DNA of 31,195 nt from Acidobacteriota bacterium (lineage in GTDB: Bacteria; Acidobacteriota; Terriglobia; Terriglobales; Acidobacteriaceae), in contig JAJZAL010000017.1 in NCBI GenBank assembly GCA_021799405.1, positions 1 through 31,195 on the forward strand. The letters are read 5' to 3'. The notes under the pieces were generated by a model. The model was not told the DNA's origin. It searched no databases and saw nothing but the letters and a program-made list of their open reading frames with translations. This document shows, piece after piece, positions 24,828-31,195 of this stretch. Made by a program: the position numbers and the translations under genes. Position 1 is the first letter of the stretch; every line of letters starts with the position of its first letter.

Positions 24828-25577
24828 ATGTCCATCCTCATTGCGATTCCCGAGCCTACCAGCAGCGACCAGAGCTACAACGAGCGGTCGCTGCCGCCGT
24901 ATCTCGATGCCCTGCGCGCCGCCGGCGCCATGCCCTTCATTGTGCCCCTGCACCAGCCGCAGAACCGCGTGGCGAAGCTGCTGACCGGTGTGCAGGGAGT
25001 CTTGCTGCCGGGCAGCCGCTTTGACGTGGACCCGGAAAGATATGGTGAGAAGCGGGAGCCGGAGTGCGGCGACGCGGATCCAGCCCGTACCGCCGTCGAT
25101 GAGCTCCTGTTGCAGGATGCCTTCAGCCTGCGCAAGCCGATTCTGGGGATCTGTCATGGAACCCAGAGCTTGAATGTCTGGTGCAATGGATCGCTGATCC
25201 AGGATCTGAAAACTGCAGTCAACCATCGGCCGGGCCGCGAGGTGGTGGAAGCGCACCCGGTGCGGATCGCGCCAGGTTCGAGGCTCAACGAGATCCTGCA
25301 GCCCGGCGAGCCACCCGAGATCCAGGTGAACTCCAGCCATCACCAGGCAATCCGCGCGCCTGGCGACCATCTCCGGATCAGCGCCGTCTCGCCTGGAGAT
25401 GGTGTGATTGAAGCGGTTGAGCTGGACGAGCCGGATCACTTCGTCGTGGCAGTCCAGTGGCATCCGGAGCGGACGTACCACCAGAGCGCTGATTCGCGTG
25501 CGCTTTTCGCGGCGTTTGTCCAGGCGGCCACAGTGTGGCAGCCTCCGCAGATTGCCGAATCGGTTGCGCCGGCATGA
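24828..25577 (+). CDS. Class I glutamine-amidotransferase-like gamma-glutamyl hydrolase (C26 family)
   Basis: A 249-residue cytoplasmic hydrolase of the PuuD / gamma-glutamyl-GABA hydrolase type. The nucleophile is Cys-109 in LGICHGTQSLNV. His-212 and Glu-214 in VQWHPERT complete the triad. SILIAIPEPTSSDQSYNER and VLLPGSRFDVDPERYG match the family N-terminus, with its usual DPxxY segment. Full length and without signal peptide. No strong ribosome site was seen before the ATG. It follows plsC by 62 bp and overlaps rsmG by 4 bp (ATGA), so it is probably in a run with both. The substrate, a gamma-glutamyl amide, is unknown. Folate polyglutamate removal is a possible link to folC but is only inference. 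Confidence 0.85.
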   Translation: MSILIAIPEPTSSDQSYNERSLPPYLDALRAAGAMPFIVPLHQPQNRVAKLLTGVQGVLLPGSRFDVDPERYGEKREPECGDADPARTAVDELLLQDAFSLRKPILGICHGTQSLNVWCNGSLIQDLKTAVNHRPGREVVEAHPVRIAPGSRLNEILQPGEPPEIQVNSSHHQAIRAPGDHLRISAVSPGDGVIEAVELDEPDHFVVAVQWHPERTYHQSADSRALFAAFVQAATVWQPPQIAESVAPA

Positions 25578-26224
25578 GCTCGGGTCCGGTCTCAGGAGGA
25601 TCGCGGCTCAATGCTTTGCTGGCAAGCGTGGGTCAGCTGCCCCTCGATGACACCGTGGCTGGCCGTTTCGAGGAGTTATTGTCGCTGCTGCTGCGCTGGA
25701 ATGCACGGATGAACCTGACCGCGATCCGCGATGAAGAAGGCATTCTCGCGCGGCATTTTGTTGAATCCATCTGCTGTGCGCGGAGCCTGCCCGCGGGGGT
25801 CACAACGCTGTTGGATTTTGGTTCAGGCGCTGGATTCCCAGGGGTTCCCATCGCTCTCTGCCGCCCGGAGATTCAGGTGACGCTGGCCGAGTCGCAGGCG
25901 AAGAAGGTAGCCTTTCTGCGCGAGGCGGTTCGGGTGTTGGGAATCTCAGCCAGCGTGCACGCGCAGCGGGCGGAGCTGCTTGCCGTGGTCTTCGATTGCG
26001 TAACACTGCGCGCCGTGGAACGGATGGAGCAGGCAGTTAGCCAAGCGGCGCGGCTGGTTCGGCCCGGAGGCTGGCTCGCGCCGATGACGACGAAAAAGGA
26101 TTTGCCCGGCATTCAGAGGGCTGCCGGGGATGGTTTTTCCTGGCGCGAGGTCGTTCCGCTGCCGGGCAGCGAAGGCAGGGTGCTTGCCCTCGGAGAGCGA
26201 GAGATCGATTCCACGAGGATCTGA
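25574..26224 (+). CDS. rsmG: 16S rRNA (guanine-527-N7)-methyltransferase
   Basis: Also called GidB; methylates N7 of G527 in 16S rRNA using S-adenosylmethionine. The 216-residue protein shows the family block RMNLTAIRDEEGILARHFVES (about 45-65) and the SAM-binding motif LLDFGSGAGFPGVPIAL (79-95), followed by VTLAESQAKKVAFLREA. The start at 25574 is fixed by its ATGA overlap with the upstream stop; the longer frame from 25535 lies inside that gene. In many bacteria rsmG lies directly next to parA and parB. Here two GH79 genes on the opposite strand and 3.7 kb separate them. A short CCTG/CAGG hairpin followed by a T run (26235-26239) could be a weak terminator. Confidence 0.93.
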   Translation: MSSGPVSGGSRLNALLASVGQLPLDDTVAGRFEELLSLLLRWNARMNLTAIRDEEGILARHFVESICCARSLPAGVTTLLDFGSGAGFPGVPIALCRPEIQVTLAESQAKKVAFLREAVRVLGISASVHAQRAELLAVVFDCVTLRAVERMEQAVSQAARLVRPGGWLAPMTTKKDLPGIQRAAGDGFSWREVVPLPGSEGRVLALGEREIDSTRI

Positions 26225-26256
26225 ACCTGCGCGCCAGGGATCTTTTTCAGCCCCGT

Positions 26257-27810
26257 TCAGCTCAACTGAATGGGGCCACCCACGTGAATCAGAACGGCGC
26301 TCAATGCCGGCACGTAGCATTTGAGCTGGGAGCCGTGCGGCTTGACGGTGTACGCCGGTGAGGGAGAGAACGCACCGTCGCGCGCGATGCTTCCGCCCTG
26401 GATTCTTACTCCCGAATGCGCGTGTAGATCGGGGCCGGTGGCGCCGGGGCTGAGTTGCGTCATGGCCACCAGAGAGGCCGATCTGGCACGGTGCGGCAGA
26501 TGCGCCGTCAGATCGAGATTCTGCGTGAGGTCTTTGTTGACGATGACCAGGTTGAGTCCGCCGGAGGCGGGCTGAACCGCGTAGGCTGTGACGTTGAGCG
26601 ATCCCGCGGAAAGCTTGGCTGCATTGAGGGTGCCCTGACCCGCGAGCGTGAAGAACAGGATGCCGTAATACTCGGGCCGGGCTTCAACTACGCGGCCATG
26701 GTCGTCGGCAATGGGCGTGTAGCCCCCGCCGTTGCCGCCTCCGTGAAAGTTGACTCCGCAGGCGCCTCCCTGCGCGCAATCGAGAAGGTAATCGAGGACC
26801 CACAAGGAAGATGCGTAAGAGTCGCTGATGCCATTCGAGCCGCCATGCGAATAGGAGTTGCACTCGGCCATGCGGTAGGGTACGCCGATCTTTTCCGCCA
26901 CTGCCTTGAGCTCCGCTAGCTCGTGAATCAGGCGGGGGTCGGGCGAGATAAGGAATTCCGCGGTGGAAGTAGGCAACTGGCCGTTGCCGCGGTAATAGTG
27001 CTGCGTAAGAAGAGTGATTTGCTTGCTGGTGACCTTTTCAGCGAAGGGGACCGTCCAATTCTCCACGTTGCTGGCCGAGGCGGGCCCTGTGATGGCGACG
27101 CCGGGTGTTGCCGCGAGTATGGCTCTGCGAAATTCTTCCCAGCGCGCCATGAACTGTTCAAAAGACCACTGGTCTCCATCAGCCTTGTGCCTTCGATACA
27201 GGTCGCACTCGTTGCCAATCTCGATGCCGAGCAGAGAGGAGCCTAACTGCTTTGCGACGTAAGCCACCTCAGCGGCAGCCAGGGCAGGCGTAGTTGCACC
27301 GGTCGCAGCTCCCTCAAGGTTGACGGCGTAAAGGCATTGCCAGCCGGTAGCTTTGATGAAAGCAGCCAGCGCATCAACGTCGCTCGGCGCAATCTGGCCA
27401 GAAGTCTGGCCATTTCCATTCGCCACCCATACGCTTCTCTCGACAGAATTGCCGCCGATCCGCAGTACGGAAGGGCCGAGCCGCTTGAAGAGGCCGATGA
27501 GATCGCTGTTGGAACCGGTAAAAAGAGGCTCGCTAAGGGTGTGCTTTTCATAGGAGAAGCCAACAAACGCAGGGTCGATAGAACCGGCGCGGGTATGCGT
27601 GATCGTCAAAGTTGCCTGAGTCATCGGTCCGGGAGGTTTTGGCTGCGGATTGTTTGTGCTGGTCTTTGCCAGCGCGCAGCGGAGAGAACCAAGGCCAGGG
27701 AAAACCGAGGAGGCAGCCAACGCTGCGACACCCCGGACCACTTTGCGGCGGCCAAGAGAAAGGGAATCTGTCTCAAATTGGACTGCGGAATCGTCACCGG
27801 ATTTATTCAT
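26257..27810 (-). CDS. GH79-like glycoside hydrolase, Tat-exported, downstream paralog
   Basis: A 517-residue member of the GH79 beta-glucuronidase/heparanase group, resembling the Acidobacterium capsulatum enzyme. It would release uronic-acid residues from glycans. A twin-arginine signal (S-L-G-R-R-K-V-V-R-G, about residues 18-27) marks periplasmic export. The acid/base is Glu-201 in IGNECDLY and the likely nucleophile is Glu-316 in RMAECNSYSHGG. The usual NEP is NEC here, with Cys at 202. NFHGGGNGGGYTPIAD is a glycine-rich active-site loop, and the C-terminal 110 residues form a beta domain. No ribosome site was seen before ATG 27810. The upstream gene on the same strand is its paralog, 160 bp away. 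Exact glycan is unknown; glucuronidase is inferred by family. Confidence 0.85.
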   Translation of the reverse strand: MNKSGDDSAVQFETDSLSLGRRKVVRGVAALAASSVFPGLGSLRCALAKTSTNNPQPKPPGPMTQATLTITHTRAGSIDPAFVGFSYEKHTLSEPLFTGSNSDLIGLFKRLGPSVLRIGGNSVERSVWVANGNGQTSGQIAPSDVDALAAFIKATGWQCLYAVNLEGAATGATTPALAAAEVAYVAKQLGSSLLGIEIGNECDLYRRHKADGDQWSFEQFMARWEEFRRAILAATPGVAITGPASASNVENWTVPFAEKVTSKQITLLTQHYYRGNGQLPTSTAEFLISPDPRLIHELAELKAVAEKIGVPYRMAECNSYSHGGSNGISDSYASSLWVLDYLLDCAQGGACGVNFHGGGNGGGYTPIADDHGRVVEARPEYYGILFFTLAGQGTLNAAKLSAGSLNVTAYAVQPASGGLNLVIVNKDLTQNLDLTAHLPHRARSASLVAMTQLSPGATGPDLHAHSGVRIQGGSIARDGAFSPSPAYTVKPHGSQLKCYVPALSAVLIHVGGPIQLS

Positions 27811-27970
27811 GCGCGGAAGTGTATCACAGCGAAGCGGATCAGAATTTGAAGGATTGCTGCACGACCTGCGGGAGATATGGAGGTTGGTAGGAACGAGAAA
27901 GTGCGCCTGGGGCAGAAGCTCTGTCCCAGACTCTCATGAGCTCGACGCCGGTCTTCAGGCGGAGTCAGGC

Positions 27971-29521
27971 TCAACTGACCTGAATAAGGACCGCGCTGAG
28001 GTAGGGCACATAGCATTGCAGTTGCATGCCGTTGGGGTTGAGGACGTAGGAGGGATTCGGTGAGAACGATCCGTCAACCGCAATGCTTGCCCCCTGGATG
28101 GTGACGCCGCTACTGGCGGAGAGATTGGGCCCGGAGGCACCCTGAGTAAGCTGGGTCATCTCCATCAGGGAAGCGGAGCCAGCTCCCTGGGGGAGGTTGA
28201 TAGTGAGTTGCAGGTTCTGGGCGGAATCCTTGTTATTGACGATGATGTTCAGTCCGCCTGAAGAGGTTCGTACCGCATAGGCGGTCACGTTAAGCCCGCC
28301 CACGGAGAGCTGTGTCGGATAGAGGGTTCCCTGGCCGGCAAGGGTGAAGAAGAGCATGCCGTAGAACTCTGGCCGCGCCTCAACGACGCTGCCTCCGGAG
28401 TTGGCGATCGGCGTGTACCCGGTTCCATCGCCGCCGCCATGAAAGTTCGCGCCGACAGAACCGCCCATGGCAAGGTCGAAGAGATAGTCGATGACCCAGA
28501 GCGAAGATGCGTAGGAGTCGCTGACGTTGGGTGCGCCGCCGTTGTAAAAGGAGTTGCATTCGGCCATGCGATAAGGAACACCGATGCCTTGCGCGCCAGA
28601 CTTAAGGACCGCCAATTCGCTGACCAGTGCAGAGTCGCCCGTAATCAGATAGTTGACGGTGGAGCTGGCGGACTGGCCGTTTGCCCGGTAATAGTGCTGG
28701 GTAAGGAGGGTGATCTGGCTCTTGGTCACCGTTTGCCCGAACGGGACGGTCCACGTGGAAGCGTGGCTGGCGTCGGCGGGGCCGGTGACAGCCACGGTCG
28801 GCGTGGTGGCCAGGATGGCTGTGCGGTACTCTTCCCATAAGGTAAGGAACTGGGAGAGCGACCAGTTGCCGGCATAATAAAGGCCTGTGTCGCCATAGAG
28901 GTCCGGTTCGTTACCGATCTCAATGCCGAGCAGGGATGATCCGAACTGCTGGGCGGCGTACGCCACCTCCTGCGCTGCGAGCGCAGGGTTCGTCGCTCCC
29001 GTTGCGGAGCCTCCCAGATTGATTCCGTAGAGACACTGCCAGCCAGCCGCTTTGACAAAGGCGGCCACCGCATCGACGTCGCTCGGCGCAATCTGTCCGG
29101 ACGTCTGCCCGGGGCCATTGGGAGTCCAGACATTCTTGTCCACTGAGTTTCCGCCGATGCGCAGCAGGCTGGGGCCAATGCGCTTGAACATTCCAATCAG
29201 ATCGCTGTTGGTCCCTGTGAACAAGTGCGGGTTTTGGTTGAGCATGCCCTTTTCGTACGAGAGCCCTGCGAAGGCTGGACCAATGGAGCCGGCAGCCCCC
29301 GTGGTGATATTGAGAGACGCACTGGAGATGGAGCCAGAAGGTTTGGGTTGTGTTGTGGGATTGGATTGGGTGGACGCGCTGGAAGTGGACGACGAAGAGC
29401 CACAGCCAGGCAGGAACGAGGTGGCAGCGAGGGCGGCCGCCCCTTGAAGGAGCTGGCGCCGGTTGAAATAGGATGATTGCGAAGATTCGCAGAGTTTGCT
29501 TTCTGGCCTGGAAATTTTCAT
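27971..29521 (-). CDS. GH79-like glycoside hydrolase, Tat lipoprotein, upstream paralog
   Basis: A 516-residue paralog of the next gene in the same family, sharing most motifs. The signal carries N-R-R-Q-L-L-Q-G (about 21-28) and then a lipobox LPGC, so it is probably a Tat-exported lipoprotein anchored in a membrane; the downstream paralog has no lipobox. Acid/base Glu-205 is in IGNEPDLY and the nucleophile Glu-321 is in RMAECNSFYNGG. A serine-rich linker (GSSSSTSSASTQ) follows the Cys. A 20-bp exact repeat with the paralog (29076-29095 and 27377-27396) shows recent duplication or gene conversion. ATG 29521 is preferred; ATG 29530 is possible. A frame running to 30646 continues antisense into parA and is not real. 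Confidence 0.83.
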   Translation of the reverse strand: MKISRPESKLCESSQSSYFNRRQLLQGAAALAATSFLPGCGSSSSTSSASTQSNPTTQPKPSGSISSASLNITTGAAGSIGPAFAGLSYEKGMLNQNPHLFTGTNSDLIGMFKRIGPSLLRIGGNSVDKNVWTPNGPGQTSGQIAPSDVDAVAAFVKAAGWQCLYGINLGGSATGATNPALAAQEVAYAAQQFGSSLLGIEIGNEPDLYGDTGLYYAGNWSLSQFLTLWEEYRTAILATTPTVAVTGPADASHASTWTVPFGQTVTKSQITLLTQHYYRANGQSASSTVNYLITGDSALVSELAVLKSGAQGIGVPYRMAECNSFYNGGAPNVSDSYASSLWVIDYLFDLAMGGSVGANFHGGGDGTGYTPIANSGGSVVEARPEFYGMLFFTLAGQGTLYPTQLSVGGLNVTAYAVRTSSGGLNIIVNNKDSAQNLQLTINLPQGAGSASLMEMTQLTQGASGPNLSASSGVTIQGASIAVDGSFSPNPSYVLNPNGMQLQCYVPYLSAVLIQVS

Positions 29522-29623
29522 GCCGGCCATTCTACTGCATCCGGGTATTGGCTGGTGCTGCGGCAAATAGGGCAAATGCGCACTGGGGGTGGAGTATTTT
29601 AAGTGGGCTGGCAGAGACGGAAA

Positions 29624-29639
29624 TGTTCCACGTGGAACA
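29624..29639. other. parS: parS centromere site 1
   Basis: TGTTCCACGTGGAACA is a perfect 16-bp palindrome and matches the parS pattern TGTTNCACGTGNAACA, which ParB binds to load onto origin-proximal DNA. It lies 348 bp before parA. Confidence 0.9.
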
Positions 29640-29676
29640 ACTGGATCCCGGGGGCATGTCGACGTCGGGTTGTCGA

Positions 29677-29692
29677 TGTTCCACGTGGAACA
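29677..29692. other. parS: parS centromere site 2
   Basis: A second identical TGTTCCACGTGGAACA, exactly 53 bp from the first. This is about five helical turns, so both sites face the same side of the DNA. No other copy was seen in the window. Confidence 0.9.
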
Positions 29693-29971
29693 TCGCATTG
29701 GCCTATATTCGGTCTGCAGATTAGCCGAACAAGGCAGTGATGTCTCCTGAGTGGTCCGGCACTTTGCAGAGAAACCTGGGCAAGTTTTCCACTGCACGCG
29801 CATTTTCGGATTTCCCAGCAGCGCCGATACGCATCCTCTGAACCCATTGTCAATCAAGGGTTTGACTGGCACCTGCCAGATGGTTGCCTGGCGGTTTCCA
29901 CAGTTTGGGTGAGTTCTCCACAGTGCAACTATCCGCCATGGCACTGGCCCCTGCCTGTACTCTTGAATGCG

Positions 29972-30817
29972 ATGGGCAAGATACTCGGCGTCGTTAACCA
30001 AAAGGGCGGAGTGGGCAAAACAACCACCGCGATTAATCTCGCCGCCTGCCTGGCTCTGCAGGGCCTCAAGATACTCCTGGTGGACTGCGACCCACAGGCC
30101 AATGCTTCTTCGGGCCTGGGCTTTCAGCGCGACGATAACCGCCACTCCATCTACGAGACATTGATGGGAGACAGCCCGGCCGAGCAGGTGCTTCTCCCGA
30201 CCGACGTCGAAAACCTCTGGCTGATCCCCGGCTCCAAGAATCTGACCGGGGCGAATATCGAGCTGGCCAACGCTGAAGATCGAGCCCTCCGCCTGAGCCG
30301 TGCTTTGGAACCGCTCAATGGCACCTACGATCTGATCGTCCTTGACTGCCCGCCGGCGCTCGATCTGCTGACACTGAACGTTCTGGCCGCCGCTGAACTT
30401 CTTATCGTGCCCATGCAGGCGGAATATTTTGCCCTGGAAGGCGTCTCTGAATTGATCTCGACATTGGAGCGCGTCCGCGCCAACTTTAATCCGGCGCTCA
30501 CCATCGAGGGTGTACTGCTGACGATGTACGACGACCGCACCAACCTGGCCCAGCAAGTTACCGAAACCCTGCGCGAGCACTTTAAGGAGCGCCTCTACAA
30601 GACCGTGATTCCTCGCAATATTCGTCTGGCGGAGGCACCCAGTCACGGCAAGCCGGTAGCTTTATATGACTCCCGATCCCGGGGGACCGAGGCCTATTTT
30701 GAACTGGCAGGAGAATTCCTGGCGCGGAACGGGATCACATCACCCGCAGCCAAGTCGCGCAAGGCCGCAGCATCCGCAAAGCCGGAGGCCAAAATTCGCT
30801 TCTGGCCTTATTCCTGA
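29972..30817 (+). CDS. parA: Chromosome-partitioning ATPase ParA
   Basis: Drives segregation of the ParB-parS complex by ATP-dependent nucleoid binding. The 281-residue protein has a deviant Walker A, Lys-11-Gly-Gly-Val-Gly-Lys-16-Thr-Thr in VVNQKGGVGKTTTAINLAACLA, then LLVDCDPQANASSGLG and LIVLDCPPALDLLTLNVLAAA. The C-terminus (YKTVIPRNIRLAEAPSHGKPVALYDSRSRGTEAYFELAGEFL) is typical of chromosomal ParA/Soj. ATG 29972 (MGKILGVVN) fits the family; upstream codons to 29909 add an unrelated tail. There is no strong ribosome site. It is preceded by two parS sites and followed by parB, 102 bp away. Confidence 0.95.
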   Translation: MGKILGVVNQKGGVGKTTTAINLAACLALQGLKILLVDCDPQANASSGLGFQRDDNRHSIYETLMGDSPAEQVLLPTDVENLWLIPGSKNLTGANIELANAEDRALRLSRALEPLNGTYDLIVLDCPPALDLLTLNVLAAAELLIVPMQAEYFALEGVSELISTLERVRANFNPALTIEGVLLTMYDDRTNLAQQVTETLREHFKERLYKTVIPRNIRLAEAPSHGKPVALYDSRSRGTEAYFELAGEFLARNGITSPAAKSRKAAASAKPEAKIRFWPYS

Positions 30818-30883
30818 ACGCAGCGGCGCCGCGAAGCTAGGCCGCGCAGCCGGAACACTCCAGGAAACCTTAAGTCTGAAGCA

Positions 30884-30899
30884 CCCGGTCTTTACCGGG
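30884..30899 (+). other. Short hairpin between parA and parB
   Basis: CCCGGT (30884-30889) pairs with ACCGGG (30894-30899) over a CTTT loop, 20 bases before the parB start. It could limit or process the parAB mRNA. Confidence 0.3.
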
Positions 30900-30919
30900 A
30901 TAGTTAAAGGAATTGCACT

Positions 30920-31195
30920 ATGAACGCCGTCGCTACAGAGGGGAAACGCCGCGCTCTAGGTAAGGGCCTTGATTCCCTACTTCCCCGGGTCCATACCGTT
31001 GCCCATGTCGCTGAGCCGGAAGGCGGCAAACCCCGTGAGATCCCCGTCGATCAGATTGATCGCAACCCCTTCCAGACACGCACCCATGTGGATCAGGAGC
31101 AGTTGTCTGAGCTGGCCGCCTCCATTACCGCCAACGGCGTCGTCCAGCCGGTGCTGGTCCGCCCGATGGCAAATGGCCGCTTTCAGCTCATTGCG
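30920..31195 (+). CDS. parB: Chromosome-partitioning protein ParB (3' end cut by window)
   Basis: Only the first 92 residues are present. The N-terminus MNAVATEGKRRALGKGLDSLLPRV carries the GKGL(D/S)LL motif that stimulates ParA ATPase. REIPVDQIDRNPFQTRTHVDQEQLSELAASITANGVVQPVLVRP is the start of the ParB/Srx nuclease-fold domain, which loads CTP and clamps DNA at parS. AAAGGA lies 8 bases before the ATG. The helix-turn-helix and dimer domain lie beyond the window. Confidence 0.95.
   Translation, partial: MNAVATEGKRRALGKGLDSLLPRVHTVAHVAEPEGGKPREIPVDQIDRNPFQTRTHVDQEQLSELAASITANGVVQPVLVRPMANGRFQLIA

Larger units (their letters stand above)
29522..29971. other. Intergenic region with parS sites and DnaA-box-like sites, oriC candidate
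   Basis: This 450-bp region lies between the GH79 lipoprotein gene (minus) and parA (plus) and has no gene. It holds two perfect parS palindromes and, nearer parA, three DnaA-box-like sites in one orientation. These are TTTTCCACT (29785-29793), GTTTCCACA (29894-29902) and TTCTCCACA (29914-29922), with two, two and one mismatch to TTATCCACA. The last two are 20 bp apart. It is either an origin, part of one, or the promoter region of parA under DnaA control. Confidence 0.45.

Noticed and set aside
27971..30646. A single 891-codon minus-strand frame covering GH79 and much of parA
   Set aside because: The part above about 29530 is antisense to parA and has no family resemblance. The Tat/lipobox signal marks the true N-terminus near 29521.

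Overview
The window looks like a chromosomal segment of a GC-rich Acidobacteriota (Terriglobia-like) genome. Taxonomy is inferred from content: an 1177-residue Oar-type TonB-dependent receptor with an N-terminal carboxypeptidase-regulatory-like domain, and two GH79 proteins resembling the beta-glucuronidase known from Acidobacterium capsulatum. The gene set also fits: OPT transporter, FecR-like and DUF5658-like proteins, and the set rsmG, parA, parB and parS. No insertion sequence, prophage, tRNA or CRISPR array was seen.

Layout. 1-2 kb: a cut nucleotidyltransferase and a coupled sugar-kinase-like phosphotransferase. 2.1-2.6 kb: RNase P RNA (rnpB). 2.8-4.7 kb: dut, a TM2/zinc-ribbon membrane protein and an aldo/keto reductase. 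4.8-8.2 kb: an OPT oligopeptide transporter overlapping a gene with an HExxPGH metallopeptidase-like motif. 8.3-11.6 kb: envelope proteins of unknown role (FecR-like, membrane-anchored TPR, DUF5658-like). 11.7-18.6 kb: a minus-strand glycan locus in the order LacI regulator, TonB receptor, Tat-exported sulfatase. A perfect LacI-family operator lies in the leader of the receptor. 19.3-20.6 kb: a membrane pseudokinase with a C-terminal SPOR-like domain.

20.7-31.2 kb is a chromosome-maintenance region. dnaN (minus) diverges from folC-plsC (plus) across an 818-bp non-coding stretch with a strongly purine-rich plus strand. A glutamine-amidotransferase-like hydrolase overlaps rsmG. Two tandem, paralogous, Tat-exported GH79 genes on the opposite strand then separate rsmG from two perfect parS palindromes, a small cluster of DnaA-box-like sites, parA and the start of parB. 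dnaN, rsmG, parA, parB and parS together suggest oriC is near; two intergenic stretches compete as its site.

How the genes work together. The LacI/receptor/sulfatase set probably senses, imports and desulfates a glycan. The two GH79 enzymes would act on uronic-acid-containing glycans outside the cytoplasm. The OPT gene and its coupled peptidase-like gene could import and then process peptides. Several intergenic regions hold perfect 9-13 bp hairpins without a U-tract, so canonical intrinsic terminators are scarce here.
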